Part shown: in pieces, positions 15,905 to 26,090 of the stretch
Position numbering within the stretch: position 1 is the stretch's first letter
Layout: each line of letters opens with the position of its first letter
Origin: Candidatus Hydrogenedentota bacterium
GTDB taxonomy: Bacteria > Hydrogenedentota > Hydrogenedentia > Hydrogenedentales > JAEUWI01
Direction of reading: 5' to 3'
NCBI GenBank assembly: GCA_016791475.1
Contig: JAEUWI010000072.1
Span: 1-32,437, forward strand
Length of the DNA stretch: 32,437 bases
Position numbers and translations under genes: made by a program
Notes under the pieces: generated by a model
Database searches by the model: none
Seen by the model: only the letters and a program-made list of their open reading frames with translations
Told to the model about the DNA's origin: nothing

Positions 15905-16070
15905 GCCTGTCCCCGTGGAGTAAGGGTCGTTCGCTTGAACGTTTCGAGTAGCTCTCCAACATCCACTGGGACATGCCGCCGCGTTCAGGGTTTTCACGCA
16001 CGAATAGCAGTGAAGTTGACGCAGCAGGCCCCTGCCGCTTCCGACAGCGAACCTGCGGCGGTACGTCCCT
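15905..16070. repeat. Dispersed stop-codon-flush repeat, copy A
   Basis: Shares three blocks with 31328-31494 at nearly the same spacing: GCCTGTCCCCG (15905-15915); a 24-base block at 15959-15982 (ending GGGACATGCCGCCGC); and GCGGCGGTACGTCCCT (16055-16070). The second and third blocks are near-inverted repeats of each other and could pair around a 72-base variable loop. The block edge touches the stop codon of fprA with no base between. The CCTGTCCCC motif is like REP sequences mobilised by REP-associated transposases; no transposase is in the window. Confidence 0.85.
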
Positions 16071-17438
16071 TCAATCCAGCACGGCCAGCATTTCTTCGAT
16101 GCGCGTGAAGCGTTCCCGGGGCTTGCCGACTGCGGCGCCCCGGGCTTGCTCGGCCGCGTCGATCTGCTGCCAGTCACTCAGCGAGACAAAGCGAACCTTT
16201 CGCGACGCCAGCAGCGCGGGAATCGCTTCCGATTCGCGGACGGGGCAGGGGGGTAGCGCCGCCAGATCTTCCAGAATCCGGTCCGCCGTGTCGTGGCTGT
16301 CCGGCTTGTTGGTGCCGATGATGCCCGTCGGTCCGCGCTTGATCCAGCCCGCCACGTAGAGCCCCGGTACGACGCCCTCGGGCCCCTTTACCCGGCCATC
16401 CACATTGGGAATCAGGCCCCGCTTCTCGTCGAAAGGAACGCCCGGCATGGGGATACCCCGGTAGCCGATGCTCCGGAAGACGAGATCGCAGGGAAGCGTC
16501 AAGGATTCGCCCGTTCCCTCGGCCCATTGCTTGAAAGGTTCGTTGCCTTCTAGCCGGTTTCTCCCCAGCACGATGGACCCGACCCGACCGTTTCCGGTGA
16601 TTTCCAGGGGGCTCTCCAGGAAGCGAAAATACATCCGGCGCGCCACACCACGATCGGACAGGACGGCGAACTCGTTCAACAATTCCATATTGCGATGGAC
16701 GCTGTTTTCCGCGAGCTCCGCCTCGCTGGTGGGGTTCAAAACGAGGCTCTCGGGCGAAACAACGGGCTGGCAGAGCGCCAGTTCGCCCATTTCCTTCAGC
16801 TCCATCGGCGTGAAAGCCGCCTGCGCCGGTCCGCGCCGTCCCACGAGATGGATCTCGCGGACTTTGCTTTCCGCCAGCGCGTCCAGCGCGTGGGCCGCAA
16901 TATCGGTCGTCTTCAACTCATCCACGGACTTCGCCAGAATACGCGCGACGTCCATGGCTACGTTGCCCACGCCAATGACCACGGCGACCTCGCCAGACAG
17001 ATCAAAAGTGCAGTCGCGGTAATCGGGATGACCGTTGTACCACCCTACGAACGACGTCGCGGTATAGCTGCCTTGCAGGTCTTCGCCCGGAATACCCAGC
17101 GAACGGTCCGTCTCCGCGCCATAGGCGAAGAGAACCGCATCGTAATGCTGTTGCAGCTCCGCCACTGAAATGTCCTGGCCGACCCGCACGTTGCCGAAAA
17201 AGCGGAAGCCTTCCCGGGCCGCGATTTTTTCATAGACCTTGGTTACATTCCGGATTTTTCCATGATCCGGCGCAACGCCGCCGCGCACCAGACCGAAAGG
17301 CGTGGGCAGGCGATCGAACATGTCGATGAGGCAGGGGTGCTCGGGTTTCAGGAGGTGTTCCGCGGCATAGAAGCCGCCGGGGCCACTGCCAACGATGGCA
17401 ATTCGTGCGGGGATCTCAGGTGTGCCAAGTATCGTCAT
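16071..17438 (-). CDS. fprA: NADPH:ferredoxin reductase, FprA/adrenodoxin reductase type
   Basis: 455 aa, cytoplasmic. FAD-binding Rossmann motif [11 protein letters not shown] (17-27), the [17 protein letters not shown] segment (43-59) that marks the adrenodoxin-reductase branch, NADPH-binding [15 protein letters not shown] (156-170), [13 protein letters not shown] and the C-terminal [17 protein letters not shown] that closes on FAD. It should pass electrons between NADPH and a ferredoxin; no ferredoxin or P450 gene is nearby. Length matches bacterial FprA. ATG 17438 is preceded by GGAGGAG. It stands alone on the minus strand, and its stop touches repeat copy A. Confidence 0.93.
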   Translation of the reverse strand: MTILGTPEIPARIAIVGSGPGGFYAAEHLLKPEHPCLIDMFDRLPTPFGLVRGGVAPDHGKIRNVTKVYEKIAAREGFRFFGNVRVGQDISVAELQQHYDAVLFAYGAETDRSLGIPGEDLQGSYTATSFVGWYNGHPDYRDCTFDLSGEVAVVIGVGNVAMDVARILAKSVDELKTTDIAAHALDALAESKVREIHLVGRRGPAQAAFTPMELKEMGELALCQPVVSPESLVLNPTSEAELAENSVHRNMELLNEFAVLSDRGVARRMYFRFLESPLEITGNGRVGSIVLGRNRLEGNEPFKQWAEGTGESLTLPCDLVFRSIGYRGIPMPGVPFDEKRGLIPNVDGRVKGPEGVVPGLYVAGWIKRGPTGIIGTNKPDSHDTADRILEDLAALPPCPVRESEAIPALLASRKVRFVSLSDWQQIDAAEQARGAAVGKPRERFTRIEEMLAVLD

Positions 17439-17725
17439 GAAAAAAGCTCTCCTCCCGGCGGGGTTCTCTCCAATGGTTCCCCGAGGCCCCTATCATGCGC
17501 ACGAAAGGCCCCAAAAGGCAAGAAAGCCATATTGCGGATGTATCATTGCCTGAACTGAGAGGGACGCACGCGAGTAATGCACGGCTTAAATCCAAGCTAA
17601 TCCGCCGGCTTTGCCGGTGAGAATTCATCAGGCTCCGCCGTTCGGTCGTCAATCTTTGTGACGATAATGGGGGAGGCTAACCGCCGTTGACAGTATATAC
17701 TTCCGCCGTATTAGCTCCGAAGGAG

Positions 17726-17940
17726 CGGCATATCGTAGCCCAGGGGCGAGCGAAGCGAGTCCTGGGTAGGATAAGAAAACGCACTCAGCCCCAGCGGGGC
17801 GGCACAGGAATGCCTGGATCGCGTTTGCAGTCTCTCCTATGTCACCCCTTGCGGGATTAGTCAATTCTCGTTCCCTGTCCCAGGACTCGCTTCGCTCGCG
17901 CCCACCACGGCGGGTCTTCGACCTGGGCTACGATATGCCG
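17726..17940. repeat. Large inverted repeat
   Basis: Left arm: CGGCATATCGTAGCCCAGG (17726-17744) then CGAGCGAAGCGAGTCCTGGG (17747-17766). Right arm: the exact reverse complement of the second block at 17879-17898 and of the first at 17922-17940. The right-arm blocks are spaced 23 bases apart instead of 2, and their order is not mirrored, so this is two head-to-head copies of an element and not one simple cruciform. Confidence 0.85.
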
Positions 17941-17986
17941 TCCCTGCGGGACCAAAACCAACGTGACTTTACATTCAATCCACCGC

Positions 17987-18032
17987 GGCCCCTTTCAGGG
18001 GCCTTCCTCATACCACCGGTTCTACCGGTGGT
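17987..18032. repeat. Paired hairpins
   Basis: Hairpin 1: GGCCCC / GGGGCC around TTTCA (17987-18003). Hairpin 2: ACCACCGGT / ACCGGTGGT around TCT (18012-18032). They lie 150 bases before the sigma fusion start. No T-run follows either, so they are not typical intrinsic terminators. They look like the end of the same dispersed element. Confidence 0.7.
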
Positions 18033-18184
18033 TACTGATTGACAAGATTCACACCCGTATTGCCACTGGGCGTCCGATTCTCCCGAAATCCACGATTGCG
18101 GCGTCTATTGCTTCGTGCGCAACGCTTTGGCGCTTGAACAAGATGTAGAATAGAGGCGAGTTCTGAACGGGAGCGGAAATCTTA

Positions 18185-21100
18185 ATGGGTGATGCGGAAC
18201 TAATCAGGCGAATTCGGGCAGGGGAGACGGCACTTTTCTCTCATCTGGTGACCTCTTACGCCGGTCTGGTGTGGGCGACGTGTTCATCCTACATCGACAA
18301 TCCGGTGGATCGGGAAGACGTCGTGCAGGAAATCTTCACGAAGTGCTTTCTGAATCTTGATTCGCTCAGGGACGTCTCTGTTTTCGGGGCCTGGCTTCAT
18401 ACTCTGGCGCGACGGCAATGCCTGGACTGGCTTCGCTCGCAAAAGCGTGCCCGCGCGGCGCTGGGGCGACTTCAACGTGAAATGGACACCGCACCCGAGC
18501 AGGTGCATAACCACGCGCGCGGCGATCTGCATCGTACCATTCGTGGATTAATCGTTGGTCTGCCCCCCAGGACGCGCGAGGCCATGCTCCTGCACTATGC
18601 TGAAGGCTACACGATGCTGGAGGGGGCCCGCATGCTCGGCACCTCGCCCGAAGCCTTCAAGAAGCGAATTCAGTACGGGAGGCGCATCCTTACGGAGCAA
18701 TTGAGCGATGAGCTCGCACCGGCCCTCAGGGAAGAAAAGCACCGGGAAGGCCTTGCGCGCGCCGTCGTCGCGGGTGTGCCGCTGGGCCAGGCCCCGTGGC
18801 TGACGCGCGTCGCGACGCCAAGTGCCGCGCCCACGGTAGGTATCGGTCTCGCGGGGGGGACGATGAAGTACGCGGTCGTGATCGGGGGGCTCGTGATTCT
18901 CGCCGGGTTGATCACACTATCTGGGGTGATATTGCCGTCCAGCCAAACGGCGGCCCCGGTAATCCCTGCCAGCTCGACGCCCGTTACGGAACCGGTCGCA
19001 GACCCGAATACCGCCCCCATTGCATCTGGGGAACCCATTCCCACCGAATTCCAGGAGGTTGCGTTGGCAAATCCTGCCACGCCGCCAAACGGACCAGCCG
19101 TCGTGCGCGGCACGGTGCTCGATCAGTCGGGCCGGGTCGCCGCGAATGCGCAGGTGACACTCTTACCGAATCCCTACCTGCGATCTCAGAATGCAACCCA
19201 GCGATGGAGCATTGAAACAACAACAGACGAAGACGGCAGGTTCGTGTTTGACGGCCTCGAGCTCAGCCGCTATACCCTCATTGCACAGCGCGGCGACTGG
19301 GCGGGGCGCCAGCTTTTTTCACTCGGTGGCGTGTATGCGGATCTGGTCGTCTCGCTTGCACCCGGCGAATATGCATCGGGACAGGTTGTGGATGAGCAAG
19401 GGCAGCCCGTGGAAGGGGCAACCGTGAGCGTGGCGGAGTTCATCGCAAATGGCCGCTACGTATCCATAATGTACGATCTCGACTCCAGTGGGAGTGGCCA
19501 TTCGACACATTTGTATGTCGCCGACGTTTATAACGCGATCACCGATAATGAAGGGCGGTTTATCCTTGGGCCTTTGCCGGGAGAGCGCTTTTCGTTGCGC
19601 ACATCGCATTCGGGCTTTGCGGCGAATGTGAGTAATCCGCTGCCCATAGGTGCGAAGGACCTGCGTATCGTACTCGGCGAGGGGGGGCGGCTCACGGGCC
19701 GCACGGTCCGTGATGAAGATGGTGCGCCCGTCCCGGATGTGCCGCTGGTCCTGGTCGGTAACCAGCGTACAGAGGTTTATCAGACGCGCTCCGATGAGGC
19801 GGGTGGCTTTGCCATGAAGCATTTGCGAGAGGGTACCTACGAGGTAGTTACGGAACACGGCGAGGGCCGTGTTGTTGCGGCAACAGACGGACTGTTTGTC
19901 GAGGTTTCGGCGTCGGGCGAGGTGGCCTTCGTCGACGTGCCGCTCGTGGAGGGGGGCCGGGTGCGCGGACGGGTGATCGACGTGGGTCGGGGCAAGGCGA
20001 TGGCGGGTGCTTGCCTGGAGATCATCTCTCGGGACCAGTTCGGGCTCGGAGACTGGAGCACACGCACGGATGAGTCGGGCTTCTATGAGTTTCGCGGGCT
20101 ACGCCCAGGCCGATACGAGTTTACGTTGTGGGCCAATCCGAACCGCAATGAATATGAGACACGGCGCTCTCGTGACGCGATGCTGACGCTGGGCGGGCGA
20201 ATCGATGCGTTGGATTTCTACGCGACTTCAACGGATTCAATCTCGGGCCGGGTGGTCAACCCGTCGGGTGAAGGTGTTGCCATAGCCTATGTCTATGCCC
20301 GGTGGCCCGAAGTAAAGAACGCTCAGGCCGTATCGCGAGCGGACGGCACATTTACGTTGGAGGGGATTCCATCGGGAACCGAAGTCATTCTAGAGGCTGA
20401 GTCAGGCGGGTTCGTTTCGGAGGCGCCTAGGAAGGTGGTGGCCGGTACGAAAGAGGAGGTACACGTGACGCTGGTGGAGGGAGGTGTCGTGGAAGGCGTG
20501 GTGCAAAAGGGCGGCGGCGCGGTACCCAATTCGGAGCAGCGAATCTTCATAGTCGGGGAAGGGCTCCCCACCTACGGCAAGTGGGCAGCATGCAGCCCCG
20601 CCGGACGCTTCCGAATCGGGGGCCTCCGGGGGGGGAACTACGCGATACGCGTCGGGGATGGACCTGCGCTCGATATACAGGTCAGGGCGGGTAGCGTGAC
20701 ATCGGGGCTCGTCCTGGAGAACGAAATAGACGGTGCGCCGGAGGCTTCACCGACAATCACCACGACCCAGCAAAGTGCCATCGCGCTCGCCGGCAACGTG
20801 ACGGATCAAAGCGGCAATCCGGTGGCGGGTGTGGAAGTCGGGGTGGGCTATGAAAGCTCCGCCAATGTATTCACGGATGTGAGGGGAGACTTCGAGGTGC
20901 TTGGATTCCCAGGCAAAAGTCGCGAGATTCAGGATCTTTACCGATCTGGATTTCTTAAACGATCGAGTCGGGAACGTCTATCCTTCCCGTTTGGCACCAA
21001 GGGCATCGAACTTGTAATCGAACGTATGGGATGCGTAACGGGGCGTGTGGTGGATTCCGAGACCGGTGCGCCTGTTCCCGAATTCGAAATTGCCCTGGCG

Positions 21101-22147
21101 CTGGAAGGAGACGGGGACTTATTGACGGCGAAAGGGCAGTATGTAAAGTGGATCGCGGGAGGCAATCCGGCGGGGACTTTCCGGGCTGAGTTCAATCGCG
21201 ATGAGACTTTTGCTGTCGTCTTATACGCCCGCGCACCAGGCTACGAGACGCTGTGCGAAAAAATCGGCGAACTTGGGCCCAATATTCAACTGGAAGACGT
21301 GACCATCACGCTGAAGCCCGGAGGGCAGGTTGAAGGACTGGTGACCGCGGCGGACGGGAAACCCGTGATTGGCGCGGAGATTTTCGCGGGGACTCTGGAT
21401 CCCAGCGACATGTTGCATGGCGTGCAACCCATAGCCGTGAGTGGACCGGATGGGTACTATCTTATCGGGTCCATGCCGCCTGGCGGATGCATGGTGTCCG
21501 TTATGCACCCGAACTTTGAACAAGCGAAACTCTCCCTGTCCATAACGAAGAGCGGCGTCACGCGGAAGGATATTCGATTGGGACGCGGTGGCGTGATCTC
21601 GGGTGTCGTCACACGCGCAGGTGTTCCATTGACGGGAGGAGTTTTCTCTGTCAAAGTGGAAGAAGAATTTGCGCAACGGTCCTTTAATATCGATGCTCAG
21701 GGTAGATTCAGCGCCGGTGGCTTGCCTGGGGGAGTTTTACGCGTGCAAGTCGGCGGCTACGAGCAGGATGTGCAGCTCTCCGCCAACGAAACGCGGGTCA
21801 TGGCGATTGAACTGCCCGAAGCGACAGGCCAGATCTCCGGCACGTTACTTTTCGATGGTGAGCTTCCCGACGAGCAGTCCATTTTCTGCCAAATAAGATT
21901 TCCCATGCTCGAGGGCACGTATAGCGTTTCCACCTGGGCGAGAAAAGGGGCCTATCTGCTCGAAGACATTCCGGCAGGCACCGGGGAAGTTCATGTGGTT
22001 GTCCATCTACTCGACGGAAGCGCCGAAAGGCGTATCCCTGTGGAGATTGCGGAGGGAGAATCACTGCAACTGGACATCGATCTGGCCGATACGGAACCCC
22101 CAGAGACCAATCCGTACCCGTCCGACCGCTCAATCGAAGTCGAATAA
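18185..22147 (+). CDS. ECF-like sigma factor fused to TM helix and carboxypeptidase-regulatory-like repeats
   Basis: 1320 aa. Residues 12-88 are sigma70 region 2 (DREDVVQEIFTKCF at 42-55; FGAWLHTLARRQCLDWLRSQKR at 68-88 in the part that binds -10 DNA). About 118-172 is region 4 (LPPRTREAMLLHYAEGY, then a helix-turn-helix ending FKKRIQYGRRIL). A linker leads to one hydrophobic helix (about 228-250) preceded by a lysine. A Pro/Thr-rich spacer (252-305) is followed by about eleven beta-sandwich repeats of 70-130 residues, each opening with a strand like VRGTVLDQSG, SGQVVDEQG, TGRTVRDED or SGRVVNPSG and containing DEDGRFVF-type turns. These resemble CarboxypepD_reg/CNA-B modules. By the positive-inside rule the sigma part is cytoplasmic and the repeats are outside. 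GGGAGCGG lies upstream of ATG 18185. No anti-sigma gene is adjacent. G8 at 20628-20635. Confidence 0.92.
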   Translation: MGDAELIRRIRAGETALFSHLVTSYAGLVWATCSSYIDNPVDREDVVQEIFTKCFLNLDSLRDVSVFGAWLHTLARRQCLDWLRSQKRARAALGRLQREMDTAPEQVHNHARGDLHRTIRGLIVGLPPRTREAMLLHYAEGYTMLEGARMLGTSPEAFKKRIQYGRRILTEQLSDELAPALREEKHREGLARAVVAGVPLGQAPWLTRVATPSAAPTVGIGLAGGTMKYAVVIGGLVILAGLITLSGVILPSSQTAAPVIPASSTPVTEPVADPNTAPIASGEPIPTEFQEVALANPATPPNGPAVVRGTVLDQSGRVAANAQVTLLPNPYLRSQNATQRWSIETTTDEDGRFVFDGLELSRYTLIAQRGDWAGRQLFSLGGVYADLVVSLAPGEYASGQVVDEQGQPVEGATVSVAEFIANGRYVSIMYDLDSSGSGHSTHLYVADVYNAITDNEGRFILGPLPGERFSLRTSHSGFAANVSNPLPIGAKDLRIVLGEGGRLTGRTVRDEDGAPVPDVPLVLVGNQRTEVYQTRSDEAGGFAMKHLREGTYEVVTEHGEGRVVAATDGLFVEVSASGEVAFVDVPLVEGGRVRGRVIDVGRGKAMAGACLEIISRDQFGLGDWSTRTDESGFYEFRGLRPGRYEFTLWANPNRNEYETRRSRDAMLTLGGRIDALDFYATSTDSISGRVVNPSGEGVAIAYVYARWPEVKNAQAVSRADGTFTLEGIPSGTEVILEAESGGFVSEAPRKVVAGTKEEVHVTLVEGGVVEGVVQKGGGAVPNSEQRIFIVGEGLPTYGKWAACSPAGRFRIGGLRGGNYAIRVGDGPALDIQVRAGSVTSGLVLENEIDGAPEASPTITTTQQSAIALAGNVTDQSGNPVAGVEVGVGYESSANVFTDVRGDFEVLGFPGKSREIQDLYRSGFLKRSSRERLSFPFGTKGIELVIERMGCVTGRVVDSETGAPVPEFEIALALEGDGDLLTAKGQYVKWIAGGNPAGTFRAEFNRDETFAVVLYARAPGYETLCEKIGELGPNIQLEDVTITLKPGGQVEGLVTAADGKPVIGAEIFAGTLDPSDMLHGVQPIAVSGPDGYYLIGSMPPGGCMVSVMHPNFEQAKLSLSITKSGVTRKDIRLGRGGVISGVVTRAGVPLTGGVFSVKVEEEFAQRSFNIDAQGRFSAGGLPGGVLRVQVGGYEQDVQLSANETRVMAIELPEATGQISGTLLFDGELPDEQSIFCQIRFPMLEGTYSVSTWARKGAYLLEDIPAGTGEVHVVVHLLDGSAERRIPVEIAEGESLQLDIDLADTEPPETNPYPSDRSIEVE

Positions 22148-22426
22148 CTCCCCCAGGAAGCCCCGTTTCTTCTTCTTCCGATAGTCCCCATGATAGCCGC
22201 CGGAATCGTGGTCAAAATCGCTCTCGTAGTCGCGCGGGCGTTCAAAGGCTTTCTGGCGCGGGCGCTGGGGTTCCATCGCCGGACTCTGGCTCAGGGAGCG
22301 CTCGATAATTTTGTCCAGCTCGCCCCGGTCCAGCCACACGCCGCGGCACTGGGGACAGTAATCAATCTCGATGCCCTGGCGCTCGGACATGACGAGGGCG
22401 ACCTGATTGCATACGGGACAGTTCAT
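22130..22426 (-). CDS. Zinc-ribbon (zf-TFIIB) protein, 98 aa
   Basis: Small cytoplasmic protein. It starts with the zf-TFIIB ribbon MNCPVCNQ (C3, C6) and DYCPQCRGVWLDRGELDKI (C24, C27; the WLDRGEL tail is diagnostic), then a charged, low-complexity region rich in Arg, Asp and Tyr (about 50-80) and a basic KKKKRGF stretch near the C terminus (GELFDFD end). The role of this bacterial family is unknown; nucleic-acid or protein binding is possible. ATG 22426 has GAGAGGAG upstream. Its 3' end overlaps the end of the sigma fusion by 18 bases tail to tail, so convergent transcripts would overlap. Confidence 0.92.
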   Translation of the reverse strand: MNCPVCNQVALVMSERQGIEIDYCPQCRGVWLDRGELDKIIERSLSQSPAMEPQRPRQKAFERPRDYESDFDHDSGGYHGDYRKKKKRGFLGELFDFD

Positions 22427-22504
22427 GAGACGCGCTCCTCTCTGGCATCGGTACTGGATTAAATGGCGGCACTACCGCAAGCGCCGAAATCAGTATAGCA
22501 TTCC

Positions 22505-23800
22505 TTATTCGGCCGGCGGCAACGGCAGGGGGCCGGGGTCCACCACGTTGCGCCCGTCGGAATCCACCGGCGCATCGCGCACCGCGCGGGTATCGTCCAG
22601 TGGCGCATCGCTCAGCGTCCAGCGGAGGAGGCCCGCATCGCGCGGCGACGGATTGGCCCCCGCCGCATCGGGCTCGCTTCGATAGCCTGTGCCGAAGGCC
22701 GTCAGTAGCGTTCCGTCCTGCAGTAGTACGGTGGACGTGGCCTGGCAACTTGCCCACCACTTGTTCTCGCCCAGGCGGTTGCCCCGCCAGGCGTGGAGTA
22801 TGTAGCGATGGTCCAGATCCCAGGTGCGGCCGTTGTCCGCGCTCAAGATCGCCTCGATGCCAAACTGCGGGTAACCCTCCGCCGTATCCACATAGCCCTT
22901 GCGGACCACGTAGGTCATCAGGAGTCGGCCATCCGGCAACAGCACGAGGGAGGGATGGTGTCGGCCATAGTCGTAGAGCTTCTCCACCGCGCTCCAGGTC
23001 TGGCCATCGTCGCGGGAAATGGAAATGCCCAGGCCCTCAAAGTGATCGATCCATTCACCGGCCTTTGACGGCGGAATGTCGGTTCGGCAGGCCGCCACGA
23101 GTTCGCCGTTGGCGGCCCGCACCAGCGCCACCTCGCTGACTTCTTCCCATGCGGGCACTTTGATGCTCTCCGTCCACGTAGCCCCCCGATCATTGCTGAA
23201 GCGCAGATAGCCCTGCTGGTGATCCTTCGCCACCTCCGGGGCCCGGTGCCATGTGTAGCCCGTTTCGATCAGTCGCGTCACCGCGCCCGAAACGGGATCG
23301 CGATCCGCCCAGAGGGGGTCCCAGGTGTACCACGGCTTGCCATCCACCGTCGGCGCCACCACGGACCCCGCCGTCCACGTCTCGCCATAGTCCCGGCTAA
23401 CCCAGCGGCGATCGCCGGTCAGGAACAACACCTCGCCCTCCCCCAGATAGGTCAGGCAGGTGCCGAGGCCGCCCACCGGAGCACCATCGGCCACCACACG
23501 TCGCGGTGCCGACCAGGTGTTTCCCCCATCGTCGCTGTGAAGCACCTCGGGGTGATGGGGGTAGTCACAACCCACCAGCATCAGCAGGCGCTGCTTTTCC
23601 GGCATGTGCACGATATAGGGCACCGCCACCACTCGCTTCCACGACTCGGAAACGATTTGGACCTTCGCGCCAACGGGAATGGGGCTCGCCGGGCCGTTGA
23701 GCAACTGTATGGTATGGTCCCGCCACTGCGCCGAACACGGTGCGGCGAGAAAAAGGGTGACCCAGCCGATCAGGCAGGCGCGCATGGCAAATGCATTCAC
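22505..23800 (-). CDS. Secreted sialidase-like (BNR/Asp-box) propeller protein
   Basis: 431 aa. A signal peptide (about 1-24, LIGWVTLFLAAPCSA) precedes a six-bladed propeller with five Asp boxes: SDDGGNTW, SRDYGETW, SNDRGATW, SRDDGQTW and SADNGRTW. The family includes exo-sialidases and other glycan-binding or hydrolysing propellers. I cannot place the full sialidase arginine triad with confidence, so sialic-acid cleavage is not shown. The start is GTG at 23800, with GGGGAG seven bases before it; ATG at 23785 in the same frame is the alternative and also keeps the signal peptide. The C terminus after about 390 is Asp/Pro-rich. Monocistronic; the preceding gene on this strand is far away and the upstream region holds the tandem repeat element. 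Confidence 0.88.
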   Translation of the reverse strand: MNAFAMRACLIGWVTLFLAAPCSAQWRDHTIQLLNGPASPIPVGAKVQIVSESWKRVVAVPYIVHMPEKQRLLMLVGCDYPHHPEVLHSDDGGNTWSAPRRVVADGAPVGGLGTCLTYLGEGEVLFLTGDRRWVSRDYGETWTAGSVVAPTVDGKPWYTWDPLWADRDPVSGAVTRLIETGYTWHRAPEVAKDHQQGYLRFSNDRGATWTESIKVPAWEEVSEVALVRAANGELVAACRTDIPPSKAGEWIDHFEGLGISISRDDGQTWSAVEKLYDYGRHHPSLVLLPDGRLLMTYVVRKGYVDTAEGYPQFGIEAILSADNGRTWDLDHRYILHAWRGNRLGENKWWASCQATSTVLLQDGTLLTAFGTGYRSEPDAAGANPSPRDAGLLRWTLSDAPLDDTRAVRDAPVDSDGRNVVDPGPLPLPPAE

Positions 23801-23983
23801 TCAAAGACTCCCCGGGCGCTCCTTGAACGAAGCGCCGCAGTTGGGCTGATAGGAGACTGTTCCGACGAAACAGAACCTGATTCTAAGCCTCGTGTTGGTC
23901 GCAGTACAAAGGAGGGCGCGGACGCTCCGTCTCGGGCGCGGTCGCGGAATACTTTGAAGATCGGCCCAAGGCAGGACAGTCAT

Positions 23984-24345
23984 TCATGAGGCTTCGCCTT
24001 ACCCGTAGTGGTTGAAATCGTATCGGGTTCTACCCCCCCTACCCCCCCGCAAGCGGGGGGGACCAAGAGATTCACTTTGGTGAGTAGGTTTGCCTCCGCA
24101 AGTGGGGGGGACCAAGAGATTCACTTTGGTGAGTAGGTTTCCCCCCGCAAGCGGGGGGGACCAAGAGATTCACTGTGGTGAGTAGGTTTCCCCCCGCAAG
24201 CGGGGGGGGGCCAAGAGATTCACTTTGGTGAGTAGGTCTCCCGCCGCAAGCGGGGGGGACCAAGAGATTCACTTTAGTGAGTAGGTTTCCCCCCGCTTGC
24301 GGGGGGCCAGGGGGGTAAGCTCCCGGTTTGCCAAAGACATTTTCG
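23984..24345 (+). repeat. Dispersed GC-hairpin element, expanded copy
   Basis: Starts with TCATGAGGCTTCGCCT (23984-23999), runs through CGGGTTCTACCCCCC, the 49-base tandem units, CCCCCCGCTTGCGGGGGG, then CCAGGGGGGTAAGCTCCCG and a decaying tail (GTTTGCCAAAGACATTTTC). The reverse complement of 30078-30235 has the same order of blocks with only one internal unit, which defines both ends of the element. No coding capacity is credible. It occupies part of the 874-base gap between the divergent sialidase and permease genes; the rest of the gap shows no gene. Confidence 0.85.
24062..24306 (+). repeat. 49-bp tandem repeat, five units
   Basis: Unit starts at 24062, 24111, 24160, 24210 and 24259 (periods 49, 49, 50, 49). 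Each unit is ACCAAGAGATTCAC, then TTTGGTGAGTAGGTTT, then a GC hairpin CCCCCCG-CAAG-CGGGGGG. Differences are few (TGTGG in unit 3, TTTAG in unit 5, GCCTCC in unit 1); the last hairpin has TT in place of AA. The whole unit repeats, with no unique spacers, so it is not a CRISPR array. Confidence 0.95.
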
Positions 24346-24674
24346 GCTTTCTGATACCGCCATTCGTATATTTTCAGGACCGACGGCGCCGCTCGAATCG
24401 TGCCTGTCGGATTGTATAGGATACTGGAGCAGCGTTTGTCGGGGAGACTTTGCGCTGCTGGGACAGGGGTGGAGTGAAGCACGGGCACAGGGTCACGGTA
24501 TCCGGTTCTTGAGGTAACGGGGACTTGCCTGTAGTGTGCCGCCCCGTGTCACCGCTTTCCAGACCCGCAGCCAGGCGACGGGTACATCGCCGCGCCGCCG
24601 AACAGCCTCAAGCCCTGGAACAACCGCATTGGGAACATAATCCGTTCCCCTGCTCGAAGAGAAAGGTCCGAAAC
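24346..24674. other. Leader region of the APC permease gene
   Basis: About 330 bases between the repeat element and the permease start. I see no gene, riboswitch fold or strong promoter by eye. The permease frame is open from 24525, but that part reads as arginine/proline-rich noise without family resemblance. Confidence 0.5.

Positions 24675-26090
<1,416 letters not shown>

Larger units (their letters stand above)
17439..18184. other. Gene-free repeat mosaic upstream of the sigma fusion
   Basis: 746 bases without a credible gene. It contains an inverted pair of dispersed-repeat arms (17726-17940), several small GC hairpins (CCGGC/GCCGG near 17602; GCCCC/GGGGC near 17790; two more listed separately) and TTGACA-N16-TATTAG at 17687-17714, which resembles a promoter reading rightward. 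Short open frames here look like translated repeat. The sequence style, with 'gaagcga' arms and paired hairpins, is like multicopy intergenic elements of planctomycete-type genomes; that comparison is from memory. Confidence 0.7.

Noticed and set aside
17987-18032. Intrinsic terminator
   Set aside because: The hairpins are stable, but no T-run follows on either strand and no gene ends just before them.
17839-18042. 67-codon frame in the repeat mosaic (contains DLGYDMPSLRD)
   Set aside because: It reads through the inverted repeat arm and hairpins. This looks like the usual false gene called on a multicopy element.
24062-24306. CRISPR-like periodic array
   Set aside because: The period is 49 bases, but the whole unit is conserved, no unique spacers exist, and no cas gene is near. 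It is a plain tandem repeat.
24072-24488. Minus-strand 138-codon frame over the tandem repeats, with repeated proline/glycine motifs
   Set aside because: The unit is 49 bases, not a multiple of three, so the frame changes at each unit. The product is a translation of the repeat and lacks a ribosome-binding site.
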